A stretch of 64,000 nucleotides of DNA from Mucilaginibacter sp. (GCF_028288225.1 NZ_JAQBOC010000051.1:1-64000); one strand, 5' to 3'. Counted from the first letter of the stretch, positions 43,279-51,639 are shown. Notes: a model not told the origin generated them from the sequence alone. Numbers and translations are program-made.

Positions 43279-43503
43279 TCATATTTTAACCAATTCCTCA
43301 ATTGCAATGCCTAAACCTTCTGCAATTTCGGTCAGATAAAAATAAGACGGATTGATATTCCCAGCTTCGAGCCGTTGGATTGACTGCTGATCCTTGCCAA
43401 TCGCATGGGCAAGTTGCACCTGCGTCATACCCTTGCGCTGTCGCAATAGCTGTATGTTCTGCCCTAACCGTATTAGTAATGCTCCCTTGTCCATTGGAAA
43501 CAT
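43279..43503 (-). CDS. XRE-family HTH regulator
   Basis: A 74-residue Cro/CI protein (LGQNIQLLRQRKGMTQVQLAHAIGKDQQSIQRLEAGNINPSYFYLTEIAEGLGI), a single HTH domain. It is divergent from the lipoprotein gene at 43610 with the palindrome at 43531-43550 between them, so it probably autoregulates and controls that gene. Confidence 0.88.
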   Translation of the reverse strand: MFPMDKGALLIRLGQNIQLLRQRKGMTQVQLAHAIGKDQQSIQRLEAGNINPSYFYLTEIAEGLGIAIEELVKI

Positions 43504-43530
43504 AAAAGAATAGTTAAATATTTATAATTA

Positions 43531-43550
43531 ATACAACGAATATGTTGTAT
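43531..43550. promoter_or_regulatory. Candidate operator between the XRE and lipoprotein genes
   Basis: ATACAAC (43531-43537), a 6-nt spacer, GTTGTAT (43544-43550). It lies midway in the divergent intergenic region, as expected for an XRE dimer site. Confidence 0.5.
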
Positions 43551-43609
43551 TTAATAAAACTCTTTTGTAGGTTTGATCAAACACTAGTACCAAATCACAT
43601 AAACAAATT

Positions 43610-44062
43610 ATGAGCATGCAAAAACACCTCACCGGGCTGTATCTCGCCCTCATCTGCACAGTTATCATAACTGCACCAGGATGTAAAAAAGATAGCAAAG
43701 GATCAAGTACCTCAAATTCATCAGCACTCTTTAGCGGTGCGTGGAAAATGAGCACATTTGAGGTCTTAGACGGCGGCGGCACCTGGCATCAAACAGCACC
43801 ACCAAGCCTCTTAGCCGACCAAGCATTGATCTTCAAGTCCGATGGCACCTACGAAGCCACGTCCGGAGGAACCCACAGCTACAACGGAACATGGAGTACA
43901 TTCAATGATGGCAAAAGTATTACTATCACGTCCACCACCTACGATATTACTACCCTCACGTCGGATAGTATGGTATTGACCAATAGTCATGAATCATTTG
44001 CGTATTCGGTAAATGGCGTCGCCTCAACATACTATGGCGAGCGTGACACGTATACGCATTAA
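43610..44062 (+). CDS. Lipocalin-like lipoprotein
   Basis: A 150-residue lipoprotein with lipobox ITAPGC (cleavage before the Cys at about residue 25), a Ser/Gly linker and a small beta-barrel-like domain containing SGAWKMSTFEVLDGGGTW, ALIFKSDGTYEAT and YNGTWSTFNDGKSITIT. This is the pattern of Bacteroidota lipocalin-like proteins. Cargo of the element; the substrate is unknown. Confidence 0.75.
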   Translation: MSMQKHLTGLYLALICTVIITAPGCKKDSKGSSTSNSSALFSGAWKMSTFEVLDGGGTWHQTAPPSLLADQALIFKSDGTYEATSGGTHSYNGTWSTFNDGKSITITSTTYDITTLTSDSMVLTNSHESFAYSVNGVASTYYGERDTYTH

Positions 44063-44128
44063 ATCCTAACATACTGCAACCAAGACTGTGTGCAGTAAAT
44101 AAAAAGGGGCCGGGGAAATTCTCCGCAC

Positions 44129-44263
44129 GGTAGTGTGTCACCGATGGAAAGACAATAATCGCCGGAGGGACACACTACCTTGCTAGCATTCTATGACACG
44201 AAGGTTCTTTCCGTTATTACGAGGTTGTTTGTACAACCGTAGGGTGAGGTTTATAACACTCAC
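44129..44263. ncRNA. Candidate structured ncRNA (possible guide RNA of the dead Cas12f-like protein)
   Basis: Three or more stems in a row: GGTAGTGTGTC (44129-44139)/GACACACTACC (44169-44179) with an inner CGAT/ATCG stem; GGTTGT-TTGT-ACAACC (44223-44238); GTGAG (44244-44248)/CTCAC (44259-44263). The region is non-coding (44063-44430) and lies directly upstream of the sigma/dCas12f-like pair. Strand and ends are undetermined. A multi-hairpin scaffold is what Cas12f and TnpB guides have; the function is inferred from position. Confidence 0.4.
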
Positions 44264-44430
44264 TAACTACTTTCATTTGTTTGCATAGATTCCGTTAGAT
44301 CAGTTAATAGGACAGAATCACTAATCAGATGAACAGTAGAATACAACTCAAATCGCCCGTTTGAAATATACAGGTTCAATGCACAAGCTCTAAACCGTTT
44401 TCCGCTAATGCCCGCAATCAGATACTATTA

Positions 44431-45255
44431 ATGCACTTATCTTCTCACGCTACTATCAAACGCCGCCAGGACACGTTTTACGTTGATTTACTAAGAAATG
44501 GTAATGAAACCGGACTGGAGCATTTTTACAACAGACTATTCCGCAGTTTTTCATATAAAGCTCGCAAAAGGGTTAAAGATGATTTGGCAAGCACTGCCAT
44601 TGCTCAAGAGGCATTTTTGCGGCTCTGGATGGTTCGCGATAAGATGGAAGATACTACAAAGGTGATGGCTTTTCTCAAGGCTCAAATTAATGAAGGATGC
44701 CAAGCGTTTTATAGTAAACGGTCTGCACGATTTCATCGCGACCTTATAAAATTAGATGGCATAGACGATTACCAAAATTTTTTGGGTGGGTATAACCCGG
44801 AAGAAGAAACGGACGATGCTGATAGTATTGCTCAGCAAAATTTTGAGGAGCAAAACCGCGCCAAACTAAAAAGCATAAAAAAATTCCTGCCAAACCTCAC
44901 GCAAAACGAACAGCTGTTTATTCAGCTCTGCTTGAGGTATTCGTTTGGCTTTGAAAAGATTGCGCTTCATTTAGGAGGGATTTCAGATGTTGAAGTGTAT
45001 CGGAAAGTACAGAAAACACTTGAAAACTTAAAAAACGCCGTCGTCAATTCAGATAAGTTAAACAACTTAGAAACAACGAACAGTTTCATTTACCAAGGCG
45101 ATTTGAGTGAAGAACAAGCTTGTATCTTCCGCTTGAGATACGAACTAAAAATGAGCTTCGAGGAAATTTCAGCGGAGTTACGCTTATCGCAGGCCTATGT
45201 CCAGACAGTCTTTGTTGAGGCTTGCTCAATGGCAAAGAAAATCAAATCCAACTAA
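44431..45255 (+). CDS. ECF-like sigma factor paired with a dead Cas12f-like protein
   Basis: A 274-residue sigma-70-family protein. Region 2 is LLRNGNETGLEHFYNRLF...DDLASTAIAQEAFLRLWMVRDKM. A first region-4-like HTH is LTQNEQLFIQLCLRYSFGFEKIALHLGGISDVEV, and a second C-terminal HTH is LSEEQACIFRLRYELKMSFEEISAELRLSQAYV, which is unusual because ECF factors carry only one. The next gene starts 2 bp after its stop. Association of such a sigma factor with a nuclease-dead Cas12f homologue is known in Bacteroidota as RNA-guided transcription; here it is inferred from the gene pair. Confidence 0.8.
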   Translation: MHLSSHATIKRRQDTFYVDLLRNGNETGLEHFYNRLFRSFSYKARKRVKDDLASTAIAQEAFLRLWMVRDKMEDTTKVMAFLKAQINEGCQAFYSKRSARFHRDLIKLDGIDDYQNFLGGYNPEEETDDADSIAQQNFEEQNRAKLKSIKKFLPNLTQNEQLFIQLCLRYSFGFEKIALHLGGISDVEVYRKVQKTLENLKNAVVNSDKLNNLETTNSFIYQGDLSEEQACIFRLRYELKMSFEEISAELRLSQAYVQTVFVEACSMAKKIKSN

Positions 45256-45257
45256 CC

Positions 45258-46349
45258 ATGGAGAAAAAAACGATTGTCCTAACCAGGAAAATCCGGCTAC
45301 GAATTAACACGACCGATGCGGAATTCAAGAAAGAATGCTTAAAGCGCATGTATGGATGGCAAACTGCTTGTTTTCGGGCTGCAAACTTTATTTTCTCCCA
45401 TCATTACTTGCAGGATCAAATAAAAGAGCTTTTTTATATAACCGACAACGTGAAAGTAAAATTAGCTGATATTACAACTGATGCGGATGGCATTTTAACA
45501 ACGTCCAAAGAAAACACCACCTATCAGTTGTTATCACGGTATTTTAAGGGTGATATTCCAATGAATATTCTTTCACCATTGAATCACACGTTAGTATCAC
45601 TCTACAACCAAGAGCGAAAGGCTTATTGGAATGGCGAAAAATCCTTGCGCAACTACAAGCGGAACATTCCCATACCATTTAACAGTCAAGTCTTAAAATT
45701 AAGTGCTTCAGAGGGGAAGAACTTTAAATTTACCCTGTTTAAAATTCCCTTTGAGACCTTTTTAGGGCAGGATAAGTCCGATAGAAGAAGTGTGTTGTTA
45801 AAAGTAATGGGCGGTAGTATGAAAATTGGCACCTCACAACTGCAATTGGAAAAAAACAAGACGTTCCTGATACTCTCCGTGCATTTTGACAAAGAACAAC
45901 ATGAACTTGATATATCGGTTATAGCCGAAGCGTCTCTGTCGCTCGAATATCCCATTGCTGTTAAAATTGGCAGCGCCAATTTCCTAATTGGCAACAAGGA
46001 AGAATTTCTTCATAGGAGGATTGCATTGCAAGCCGCCCGAAGAAGATTGCAGCAGGGCGCGGCATTCAACAAGTCCGGACATGGCCGAAAACGGAAATTA
46101 AAACCAGTTATAAATTATGACAATCACGAGAAAAAATACGTGCATTATAAGCTGCACGTGTATAGCAAAAAACTAATTGATATTTGCATTAAGCATCAAG
46201 CGGCTACGCTGTTACTTGTCAATCAGGAACAAAAAGAGGAAATTGCCAAGGAGGATTCATTCCTCTTGCGTAATTGGAGCTATTACGGATTGAAAGAAAA
46301 GATCACGTATAAAGCAAACAAAGCAGGAATAACCGTCATTTCAGAATAA
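45258..46349 (+). CDS. Nuclease-dead TnpB/Cas12f-like protein
   Basis: A 363-residue protein starting at ATG 45258, 2 bp after the sigma gene. The N-terminal half has the TnpB/Cas12f wedge/REC layout (YGWQTACFRAANFIF, LYNQERKAYW). The RuvC-like C-terminal half has AVKIGSANFLIG, where Lys236 replaces the first catalytic Asp (normally VDLG). The bridge-helix region is LHRRIALQAARRRLQ. VNQEQKEE has Asn322 where the second catalytic Glu is expected, followed by WSYYGLKEKITYKANKAGITV. The protein stops there, with no zinc finger and no third Asp. It is therefore catalytically dead but may still bind a guide RNA and DNA. No CRISPR array or cas1/2 is nearby. Confidence 0.75.
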   Translation: MEKKTIVLTRKIRLRINTTDAEFKKECLKRMYGWQTACFRAANFIFSHHYLQDQIKELFYITDNVKVKLADITTDADGILTTSKENTTYQLLSRYFKGDIPMNILSPLNHTLVSLYNQERKAYWNGEKSLRNYKRNIPIPFNSQVLKLSASEGKNFKFTLFKIPFETFLGQDKSDRRSVLLKVMGGSMKIGTSQLQLEKNKTFLILSVHFDKEQHELDISVIAEASLSLEYPIAVKIGSANFLIGNKEEFLHRRIALQAARRRLQQGAAFNKSGHGRKRKLKPVINYDNHEKKYVHYKLHVYSKKLIDICIKHQAATLLLVNQEQKEEIAKEDSFLLRNWSYYGLKEKITYKANKAGITVISE

Positions 46350-46362
46350 TGCATTATCCGAG

Positions 46363-46659
46363 TTACCGGACACTTTTCCCAGGCAGCGGTTGCAGCAGAT
46401 GTAATAATTGACGCTCGTTGAGAAATTTAACCAGTTCGCTGAGCCAGTTGTAGTCAAACCCGTCCAACTCGACCAGTTCCATTGGTTCTATCAAAGTAAC
46501 TTCATGGAGGGTCTTAAATCCCATGGTCTTGCACTGGCGGTTAAATTCCTTACCCAGCCCAAGTTTTTTAATGGGCATATACATGACATCTTCTTTGGTT
46601 GCTGCTTTATGTGTCAGGCCCAAGAACTTTTCCCAATAAGACCGGTTTAGAAACTTCAT
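46363..46659 (-). CDS. Small RNA polymerase alpha-CTD-like protein
   Basis: A 98-residue protein whose residues 28-92 follow the alpha C-terminal domain (MPIKKLGLGKEFNRQCKTMGFKTLHEVTLIEPMELVELDGFDYNWLSELVKFLNE). Stand-alone alpha-CTD-like proteins occur in Bacteroidota mobile elements. It is convergent with, and 13 bp from, the dead Cas12f-like gene. It could contact DNA or sigma, so a role with the sigma/dCas12f pair is worth testing. Confidence 0.65.
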   Translation of the reverse strand: MKFLNRSYWEKFLGLTHKAATKEDVMYMPIKKLGLGKEFNRQCKTMGFKTLHEVTLIEPMELVELDGFDYNWLSELVKFLNERQLLHLLQPLPGKSVR

Positions 46660-46748
46660 TATTAAGTGTTTGCTATGAAATCATACATAAATATAGCAAT
46701 GATTTATTCAAATAACATCTAAACTTTCGAGAATTCGTCCCAATATAA

Positions 46749-46772
46749 AAGCCGCCCTTAAAAAGGCAGCTT
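46749..46772 (-). terminator. Terminator of the minus-strand pair
   Basis: AAGC-C-GCC (46749-46756) pairs with GGC-A-GCTT (46765-46772); on the minus strand TTTTAT follows. It comes right after the stop at 46778. Confidence 0.75.
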
Positions 46773-46777
46773 GCTTG

Positions 46778-47272
46778 TTACGCCACCGCCAACAACTTCT
46801 TTTGTTGCGGTGAGCGTTTGTACTTGATTTGTTTGAACGTGTGGTACTTGTTTCGTTCTTCGACATACTCGAACATTTCGGAGCAGCTTTTGATAAACCA
46901 GTCGGTTTTGACGCTGGCCTCGATGTCGATAGCGGTACTTTCCTGAGCGGTTTCTTTGTAGAGAGCCCGCAAAAAGCTTGACGTGATGACACCGAGCAGG
47001 GGCGTCTTGTCGACGTGTTCAATGCCGAAATGAATGGTCATGGTCGCTTCGGGGGAACATTCCAGCCGAAGATACAGGAGCGGTGTAAGTAACTCATGAA
47101 TGACGGTATTGGGCTTTTTGCTTCGCTCCATCCGTTCCAAGGCATAACGCAATTCCGTTTGCTCAATGGAGGCAAGGAGCTGCTTAGTGTGTTTCAAGAT
47201 ACGGCCATAGGCCTGGTGTACCGCCGTGTTATATAACGCCGCGGTATCAATCTGTGTCGCTGGTACTTTCAT
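46778..47272 (-). CDS. Hypothetical backbone protein
   Basis: A 164-residue soluble protein (MKVPATQIDTAALYNTAVHQAYGRILKHTKQLLASIEQ...). It is predicted mostly helical with a small central strand region (LECSPEATMTIHFGIEHVDKTPLL). It starts 11 bp after the stop of the double-HTH gene and ends with the terminator at 46749-46772. Not recognised. Likely co-transcribed with the double-HTH gene. Confidence 0.7.
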   Translation of the reverse strand: MKVPATQIDTAALYNTAVHQAYGRILKHTKQLLASIEQTELRYALERMERSKKPNTVIHELLTPLLYLRLECSPEATMTIHFGIEHVDKTPLLGVITSSFLRALYKETAQESTAIDIEASVKTDWFIKSCSEMFEYVEERNKYHTFKQIKYKRSPQQKKLLAVA

Positions 47273-47283
47273 GTTATGTGGTT

Positions 47284-47745
47284 TTAGATTGTAACAAATT
47301 CAGGGAGCGAGTCCCACAGGGCCGTGATAAGTAGATGCGTGACCGCAGGCGGGCAATGATGTTTCAGCTCCCATGCCCTGATGGTTGACGCGTGCACAGA
47401 GAAGACTTCGCCGCACTGCTCATAGGACAGGCCCAGGCAATTGCGCACTTGTTTCAATTTTCCTGCAATACTCTTTGTTTCGTGGATGAACGGATAATAG
47501 CCGAGGAAGGTGATGAGGCGGGGATAATGCTGTACTTGCGGTATGGCTCTGCCATTTTCCCAATAGGTGACACTATCCTCTGACACGCCAATTATGGCGG
47601 CTACTTCTTTTTGCAAAAGATTCGTCTCAATGCGTCTTTTTTTGATATGTTCGCCAAGCGTTTGTGGATTCGCATTGTATGGCTTCAGTGACGGTTTTTT
47701 TACTATTTTCGCGTAAGGAAGAAAGGTCAACGCCACCCTGTCCAT
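47284..47745 (-). CDS. Double-HTH protein crossing the right junction
   Basis: A 153-residue frame with two XRE-type HTH domains, EHIKKRRIETNLLQKEVAAIIGVSEDSVTYWENGRAIPQ (about 32-70) and GKLKQVRNCLGLSYEQCGEVFSVHASTIRAWELKH (about 95-130). Its only ATG (47743-47745) lies in antisense comM DNA, so in the integrated state either the host supplies the start, or GTG 47734-47736 or TTG 47728-47730 in the element is used. In the excised circle the same frame is continuous with the serine recombinase, giving a predicted 641-residue fusion. Confidence 0.75.
   Translation of the reverse strand: MDRVALTFLPYAKIVKKPSLKPYNANPQTLGEHIKKRRIETNLLQKEVAAIIGVSEDSVTYWENGRAIPQVQHYPRLITFLGYYPFIHETKSIAGKLKQVRNCLGLSYEQCGEVFSVHASTIRAWELKHHCPPAVTHLLITALWDSLPEFVTI
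47736..47741. other. Right attachment core (attR) of the element
   Basis: CCCTGT shared with 18052-18057. To its right comM continues (CCATGCGGATAC); to its left is element DNA. Confidence 0.85.
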
Positions 47746-48224
47746 GCGGATACTTTAACCACCCGGAGAAGGATTGTATTTGTCCGCCGGGCATGGTGCA
47801 AAAATACCTGAGCAAAATTTCAGGCCCGCTGCTTGACAGGATCGACCTGCATGTGGAGGTAACCCCGGTTAACTTTACCGAACTGGCATCAGACCGCCTT
47901 GCCGAAAAAAGTGAGTTCATCCGCGACAGGGTAATTAAGGCCCGCGATGTTCAAGCCGAACGTTTCGGTAACAAACCCGACCTGCATGCCAACGCACAGA
48001 TGAGCCCTCAAATGGTGCGTGACATCTGTAAAATAACCGCCGCCGGCCAGGCATTGCTCAAAAAAGCCATGGAAAAATTAGGGTTATCCGCAAGGGCTTA
48101 TGACCGGATCTTAAAAGTATCCCGCACTATTGCTGACCTTGCAGGCAGCGAGGAAATAGAATTGGAGCATTTAGCCGAAGCGATAAATTTCAGGAGTTTG
48201 GATAGAGAGGGCTGGGCAGGGTAG
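47742..48224 (+). pseudogene. comM: comM/yifB, 3' part, displaced by the element
   Basis: The C-terminal 160 codons of ComM. It continues PCGYFNHPEKDCICPPGMVQKYLSKISGPLLDRIDLHVEVTPVNF, the conserved block of ComM that in the intact gene follows VASMNPC at 18057. The Mg-chelatase C-terminal helical region ends in SLDREGWAG. Frames match exactly when joined at CCCTGT. Without its own promoter it is not expected to be expressed as a protein. Excision would restore it. Confidence 0.93.
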
Positions 48225-48289
48225 ATAAATGATAGAAATTCAGTTCGTATACTTTAATTCCTTAAGAACCATTTTTTATAAACCTATTT

Positions 48290-50227
48290 ATGATAAAAAT
48301 ATTTTTTTTAGAAGGATACGCGGGATTACGATTGCAAAACAATGAGCCAATTGAATTTAAGAAGGGAATTAATCTAATTATTGGTAAGAATGGAAGTGGC
48401 AAATCAAACTTAGCATGGTTATTAAAATTTATTTTCAATACAAATAATCAACCCAACAAAAGGCTTTTTGAAACACCAATTGTTGATGAAATTATAAAAC
48501 AAACGGTTGAAAATTACGAAAATCGCAGAAATGGAGATTCGCCTCAAAATGCGTACTTTTTCAATAAAATAATTCCAAGTGATTTTAATGCAGTACCATT
48601 TTGCAAATTTCTATTTGAAGAAGCACCTGGGAATATTTCTTTTAATTATAACGGTGAATTAGAGTTAGAAGATTTTCTCAAAAACATGAAAGAAATAAGA
48701 TTTTCATCCGGCCTTATTTCTATTGCTCCATCCCGTTACTTACAAACTGTTGACATCGAGGCAAAAATCCAATTAGATAACAATGATATAAGAATTAACG
48801 AAGGACTTACTCTTTTCGATAAAGTGCACGACTCACCAAATCCTATTGTAAATTCAATTGTTAGTTCATTCAATACTTTCTTCGAAAAACGACTCAAACA
48901 ATTTGTAAAAAAAGATCCGGAGTTATTAAAAGAACTAGAAGATCTTAAAAACGCCATCATTATTCAATATAATAATTTTTTTGACCAAACCAACAAGAGG
49001 ATACAAATCACCCTTGATCCCAAACTATTTAATGGCCGGGCTTTGGTTCTTACAGAAGGTGACAACGTTATTGAATTTGAAAGTTTGAGCGATGGAGAAA
49101 AGAATCTTTTTAATTTAATCATCAATCTTGCAACAGCAAGAACGAATAAACCAGTTCTAATATACTTTGATGAACCGGAACTTTTTATGCATGATGATAT
49201 GATAAGAACAATGATTAAAGAAATTTATGCTTTATCACATGATTTGCCAGACGCTTGTATTGTAATTTCCACTCATTCAAGTGTTTTAATAGAAACATTA
49301 GCAGAAATTGAAAAAGAAAAACTGAATTTAATTACTATAACCGATAAACAGATTTCTAATTCAAATGAAGATGTCGAATTCATAAATGTATTGCACAATA
49401 ATGGAGTTAAATTTAGTCCGCTGTATCTCTCTAAAAGGCCCAATTTATTTATAGAAAACAGCCCACAAACTGGACAAGTACACCAAAAATTCTATTCGGA
49501 TTTTTTCAGTGTTGTAAAATCGCCCAATATAATCCCGATTGGAAGTAGTGGGCAAGTAAAAACCTATAAACAATATGCTTCCATTATTGAACAAATTGTA
49601 AAAACGCAACCCGGTAGCAAAACATTTGGAATCTTAGATGGAGATATGTTTGTAGTTACAGAACTTAAATTGTATTTGAATGAAGAAAGTCAATTATCGA
49701 TTATAATAAATAAATTAAAATCGTTTATTAAATTTTATATATACCCATCTAATTTTCAAGATAAAAAGACTTGTTATTTTAATTGTTGGGAAATCGAAAA
49801 TTTATACCTGTTGAAAGATATTATTCCCTATTGGAAAGACAATGCTAATCATCCATTAACGCATACTAAATATCTAAGTATCATTAAACTCAATAAGGAA
49901 CGAATAATCAATAGCTGGTATAAAACTTATAAAAGAAGCATTATCAAACCACTATATTTTGATAATGAGTCTTCTGAAACTTTAAAAAGCACATTTGAAA
50001 AAATGATTGATCCTTTAATTAAACTTGAAGAAAACAATGATAAAATAAGGCAAAAATTAGATGATTTTTTTGAGGGAATAATTAGTGAAGACCTTTTAAA
50101 TTGGTTACCTGGAAAAGAAGTTTATAACGAATTAAAAACTAATTATTCACTGGATACTACTTTAATACCATTTGATTCTTTACCCATCACCCCCCAAATT
50201 AGAGCAATCATCGAACTACAATCATAA
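48290..50227 (+). CDS. OLD-like AAA ATPase with DUF4435/TOPRIM-like C-terminus
   Basis: A 645-residue protein. The SMC/ABC-like N-terminal half has Walker A GKNGSGKSN, the signature LSDGEKNLFNL, and Walker B VLIYFDEPELF followed by ISTHSS. The C-terminal half carries a DUF4435-like segment: a FGILDGD strand and CWEIENLYLLKDII, the hallmark of that family. Such two-part proteins are related to OLD nucleases and are common in defence islands. The AT-rich composition differs from the neighbours and suggests acquisition. It starts 65 bp after the comM fragment, outside the element. Confidence 0.8.
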   Translation: MIKIFFLEGYAGLRLQNNEPIEFKKGINLIIGKNGSGKSNLAWLLKFIFNTNNQPNKRLFETPIVDEIIKQTVENYENRRNGDSPQNAYFFNKIIPSDFNAVPFCKFLFEEAPGNISFNYNGELELEDFLKNMKEIRFSSGLISIAPSRYLQTVDIEAKIQLDNNDIRINEGLTLFDKVHDSPNPIVNSIVSSFNTFFEKRLKQFVKKDPELLKELEDLKNAIIIQYNNFFDQTNKRIQITLDPKLFNGRALVLTEGDNVIEFESLSDGEKNLFNLIINLATARTNKPVLIYFDEPELFMHDDMIRTMIKEIYALSHDLPDACIVISTHSSVLIETLAEIEKEKLNLITITDKQISNSNEDVEFINVLHNNGVKFSPLYLSKRPNLFIENSPQTGQVHQKFYSDFFSVVKSPNIIPIGSSGQVKTYKQYASIIEQIVKTQPGSKTFGILDGDMFVVTELKLYLNEESQLSIIINKLKSFIKFYIYPSNFQDKKTCYFNCWEIENLYLLKDIIPYWKDNANHPLTHTKYLSIIKLNKERIINSWYKTYKRSIIKPLYFDNESSETLKSTFEKMIDPLIKLEENNDKIRQKLDDFFEGIISEDLLNWLPGKEVYNELKTNYSLDTTLIPFDSLPITPQIRAIIELQS

Positions 50228-50463
50228 TAATTTCTTCTCTCTACTATTTTGATAGGCTCATTTCTAAAAAATGTACTTTTTTCTAATCACTTATCTTCCT
50301 GTTAGCATCATTTAACTACAAAAAATTTGGCTGTTAGCAAGCTTTTAAACTTCGCAATAACTTGTCATTTCGGGGGGAAGGTGTTAATTTATTGACTTTC
50401 AGTCAATTATTGGAACGCATTTTGCAAGTTATTCATTTCCTAATCCACTTAAATATTACGGAG

Positions 50464-50877
50464 ATGATTAACTTTCTAATGATAGACGATAATCCAATAG
50501 AGCATCTTATTATGCAAAAGATGCTTAATAAATTTCATTTGTTCCCTGTTGCTTCACATAGTTTAGATGCCCGGTTAAGCATGGATCTTTTTGAACGGAG
50601 TTATTTAACACCGGATTTATTGCCTGATGTTGTTTTCCTTGATCTGAATATGCCGGGCTTTAGCGGCTGGGATTTTCTGGATAGCTTTGAACGGATCTAT
50701 AAACGAATAAAAAAAACTATTGACATCTACATTATTTCTTCCTCGATAGATCCTAAAGACAGGCTGCTCCCTGAAAAATATGCTTTTGTAAAAGCTTGTT
50801 TATGTAAGCCGGTAAAAATGGAAACCTTGCTTAACCTGCACAGTTTATACCAGTCCATAAAGCGGGACGCCGGTTAA
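50464..50877 (+). CDS. Single-domain CheY-like response regulator
   Basis: The start is set at ATG 50464 (MINFLMIDDNPIEHLIMQK) rather than 50362, because the extension lacks homology; 137 residues remain. The receiver domain has the acidic pocket MIDDNPIEH and the phospho-acceptor in DVVFLDLNMPGFSGWDFLD; SSS and the Lys in CLCKPVKMET complete the site. It is a paralogue of the protein at 15524. No output domain. Confidence 0.88.
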   Translation: MINFLMIDDNPIEHLIMQKMLNKFHLFPVASHSLDARLSMDLFERSYLTPDLLPDVVFLDLNMPGFSGWDFLDSFERIYKRIKKTIDIYIISSSIDPKDRLLPEKYAFVKACLCKPVKMETLLNLHSLYQSIKRDAG

Positions 50878-50965
50878 TGTTAAGAGTCAGGAATCAAGAC
50901 TTGAGATTAGATAGTTTACTGTACAATCAATCCTACCAGATCATTTGATAAAGCAAATCCTGTTA

Positions 50966-51169
50966 TTATATTTTCGGGAACTGTTGTCGTGAATTAACAA
51001 TGTTTGAGTGTTTAAAATTCACATTATAAGCCTCACTATCAAAGCCTTTAACATTAAAGTCAGGGAATTTATTTACCAATAATACATCATTTATTTTTAA
51101 CATAAATCTATCGGCTACCAGGTTATTATTAAATACAAACAGTTTGCTTATCCATTTAAAAGCCATCAA
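50966..51169 (-). CDS. Possible small protein, unknown
   Basis: A 67-residue frame (Met at 51169 or 51166) lying between two receiver genes. It is Asn/Phe/Lys-rich (KWISKLFVFNNNLVADRFMLKINDVLLVNKFPDF) with mixed strand/helix potential. No family, no promoter and no neighbour link. It may be real or chance. Confidence 0.3.
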   Translation of the reverse strand: MMAFKWISKLFVFNNNLVADRFMLKINDVLLVNKFPDFNVKGFDSEAYNVNFKHSNIVNSRQQFPKI

Positions 51170-51258
51170 AACATAACTTATTTATAAATTTAATATATTA
51201 CTAAGAAAATACTTGCTTTTATTGATAGTTATCTATAGCTTCACATATCACTAAGCCC

Positions 51259-51639
51259 ATGGATAACCGCGAAAAAAGGATTATTATTTTTGATGATGAC
51301 GAAGACATACTTGCTATCTGTAGTTTTATATTAGAGGAACAAGGGTGGAATGTAAGTGCTTTTGCGGATTGCAATAATATAATTGAAAAAGTTTCGAATA
51401 TTATGCCGGATGTGATCCTGATGGATAATTGGATCCCTGATGATGGCGGAATTATCGCAACTCAAAAGCTTAAACAAAACGAAAGCCTGAAAAACATTCC
51501 CATTATTTATTTTTCGGCTAACAGTGATATTGAATCCCTGGCAACACATGCCGGCGCCGAAAGCTACCTGGCCAAACCTTTTGACCTGGAAGAACTTGAA
51601 CGCGTTATTAATGCTGTGCTGATTCCAGCGGGTAAATAA
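51259..51639 (+). CDS. Single-domain response regulator
   Basis: A 126-residue receiver domain. DDDEDILAI supplies the acidic pocket and Asp56, in DVILMDNWIPDDGG, is the likely acceptor. Switch residues are IYFSANSD and the Lys in YLAKPFDLEELERVI. No output domain and no kinase gene nearby. It is less similar to the two other receivers in the window, which are paralogues of each other. Confidence 0.88.
   Translation: MDNREKRIIIFDDDEDILAICSFILEEQGWNVSAFADCNNIIEKVSNIMPDVILMDNWIPDDGGIIATQKLKQNESLKNIPIIYFSANSDIESLATHAGAESYLAKPFDLEELERVINAVLIPAGK

Larger units (their letters stand above)
18058..47741. mobile_element. 29.7 kb mosaic integrative element in comM
   Basis: The boundaries follow from the split comM gene and the CCCTGT core at each end. 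The element carries a large serine recombinase at its left end and a double-HTH gene at its right end, both crossing the junction. It has no relaxase, VirB4 or replication initiator that I recognise, only HerA/VirD4-like ATPases, so it may be mobilised by others or move as double-stranded DNA. Cargo of lower GC content (ubiquitin-like conjugation, RelA-TIR-Nudix-HD, membrane proteins) alternates with backbone genes of higher GC content. Two tyrosine recombinases inside indicate nested acquisitions. Confidence 0.9.

Noticed and set aside
18058..47741. CRISPR array for the dead Cas12f-like protein
   Set aside because: I saw no regularly spaced direct repeats anywhere in the window; only a folded region upstream of the sigma gene remains as a guide candidate.
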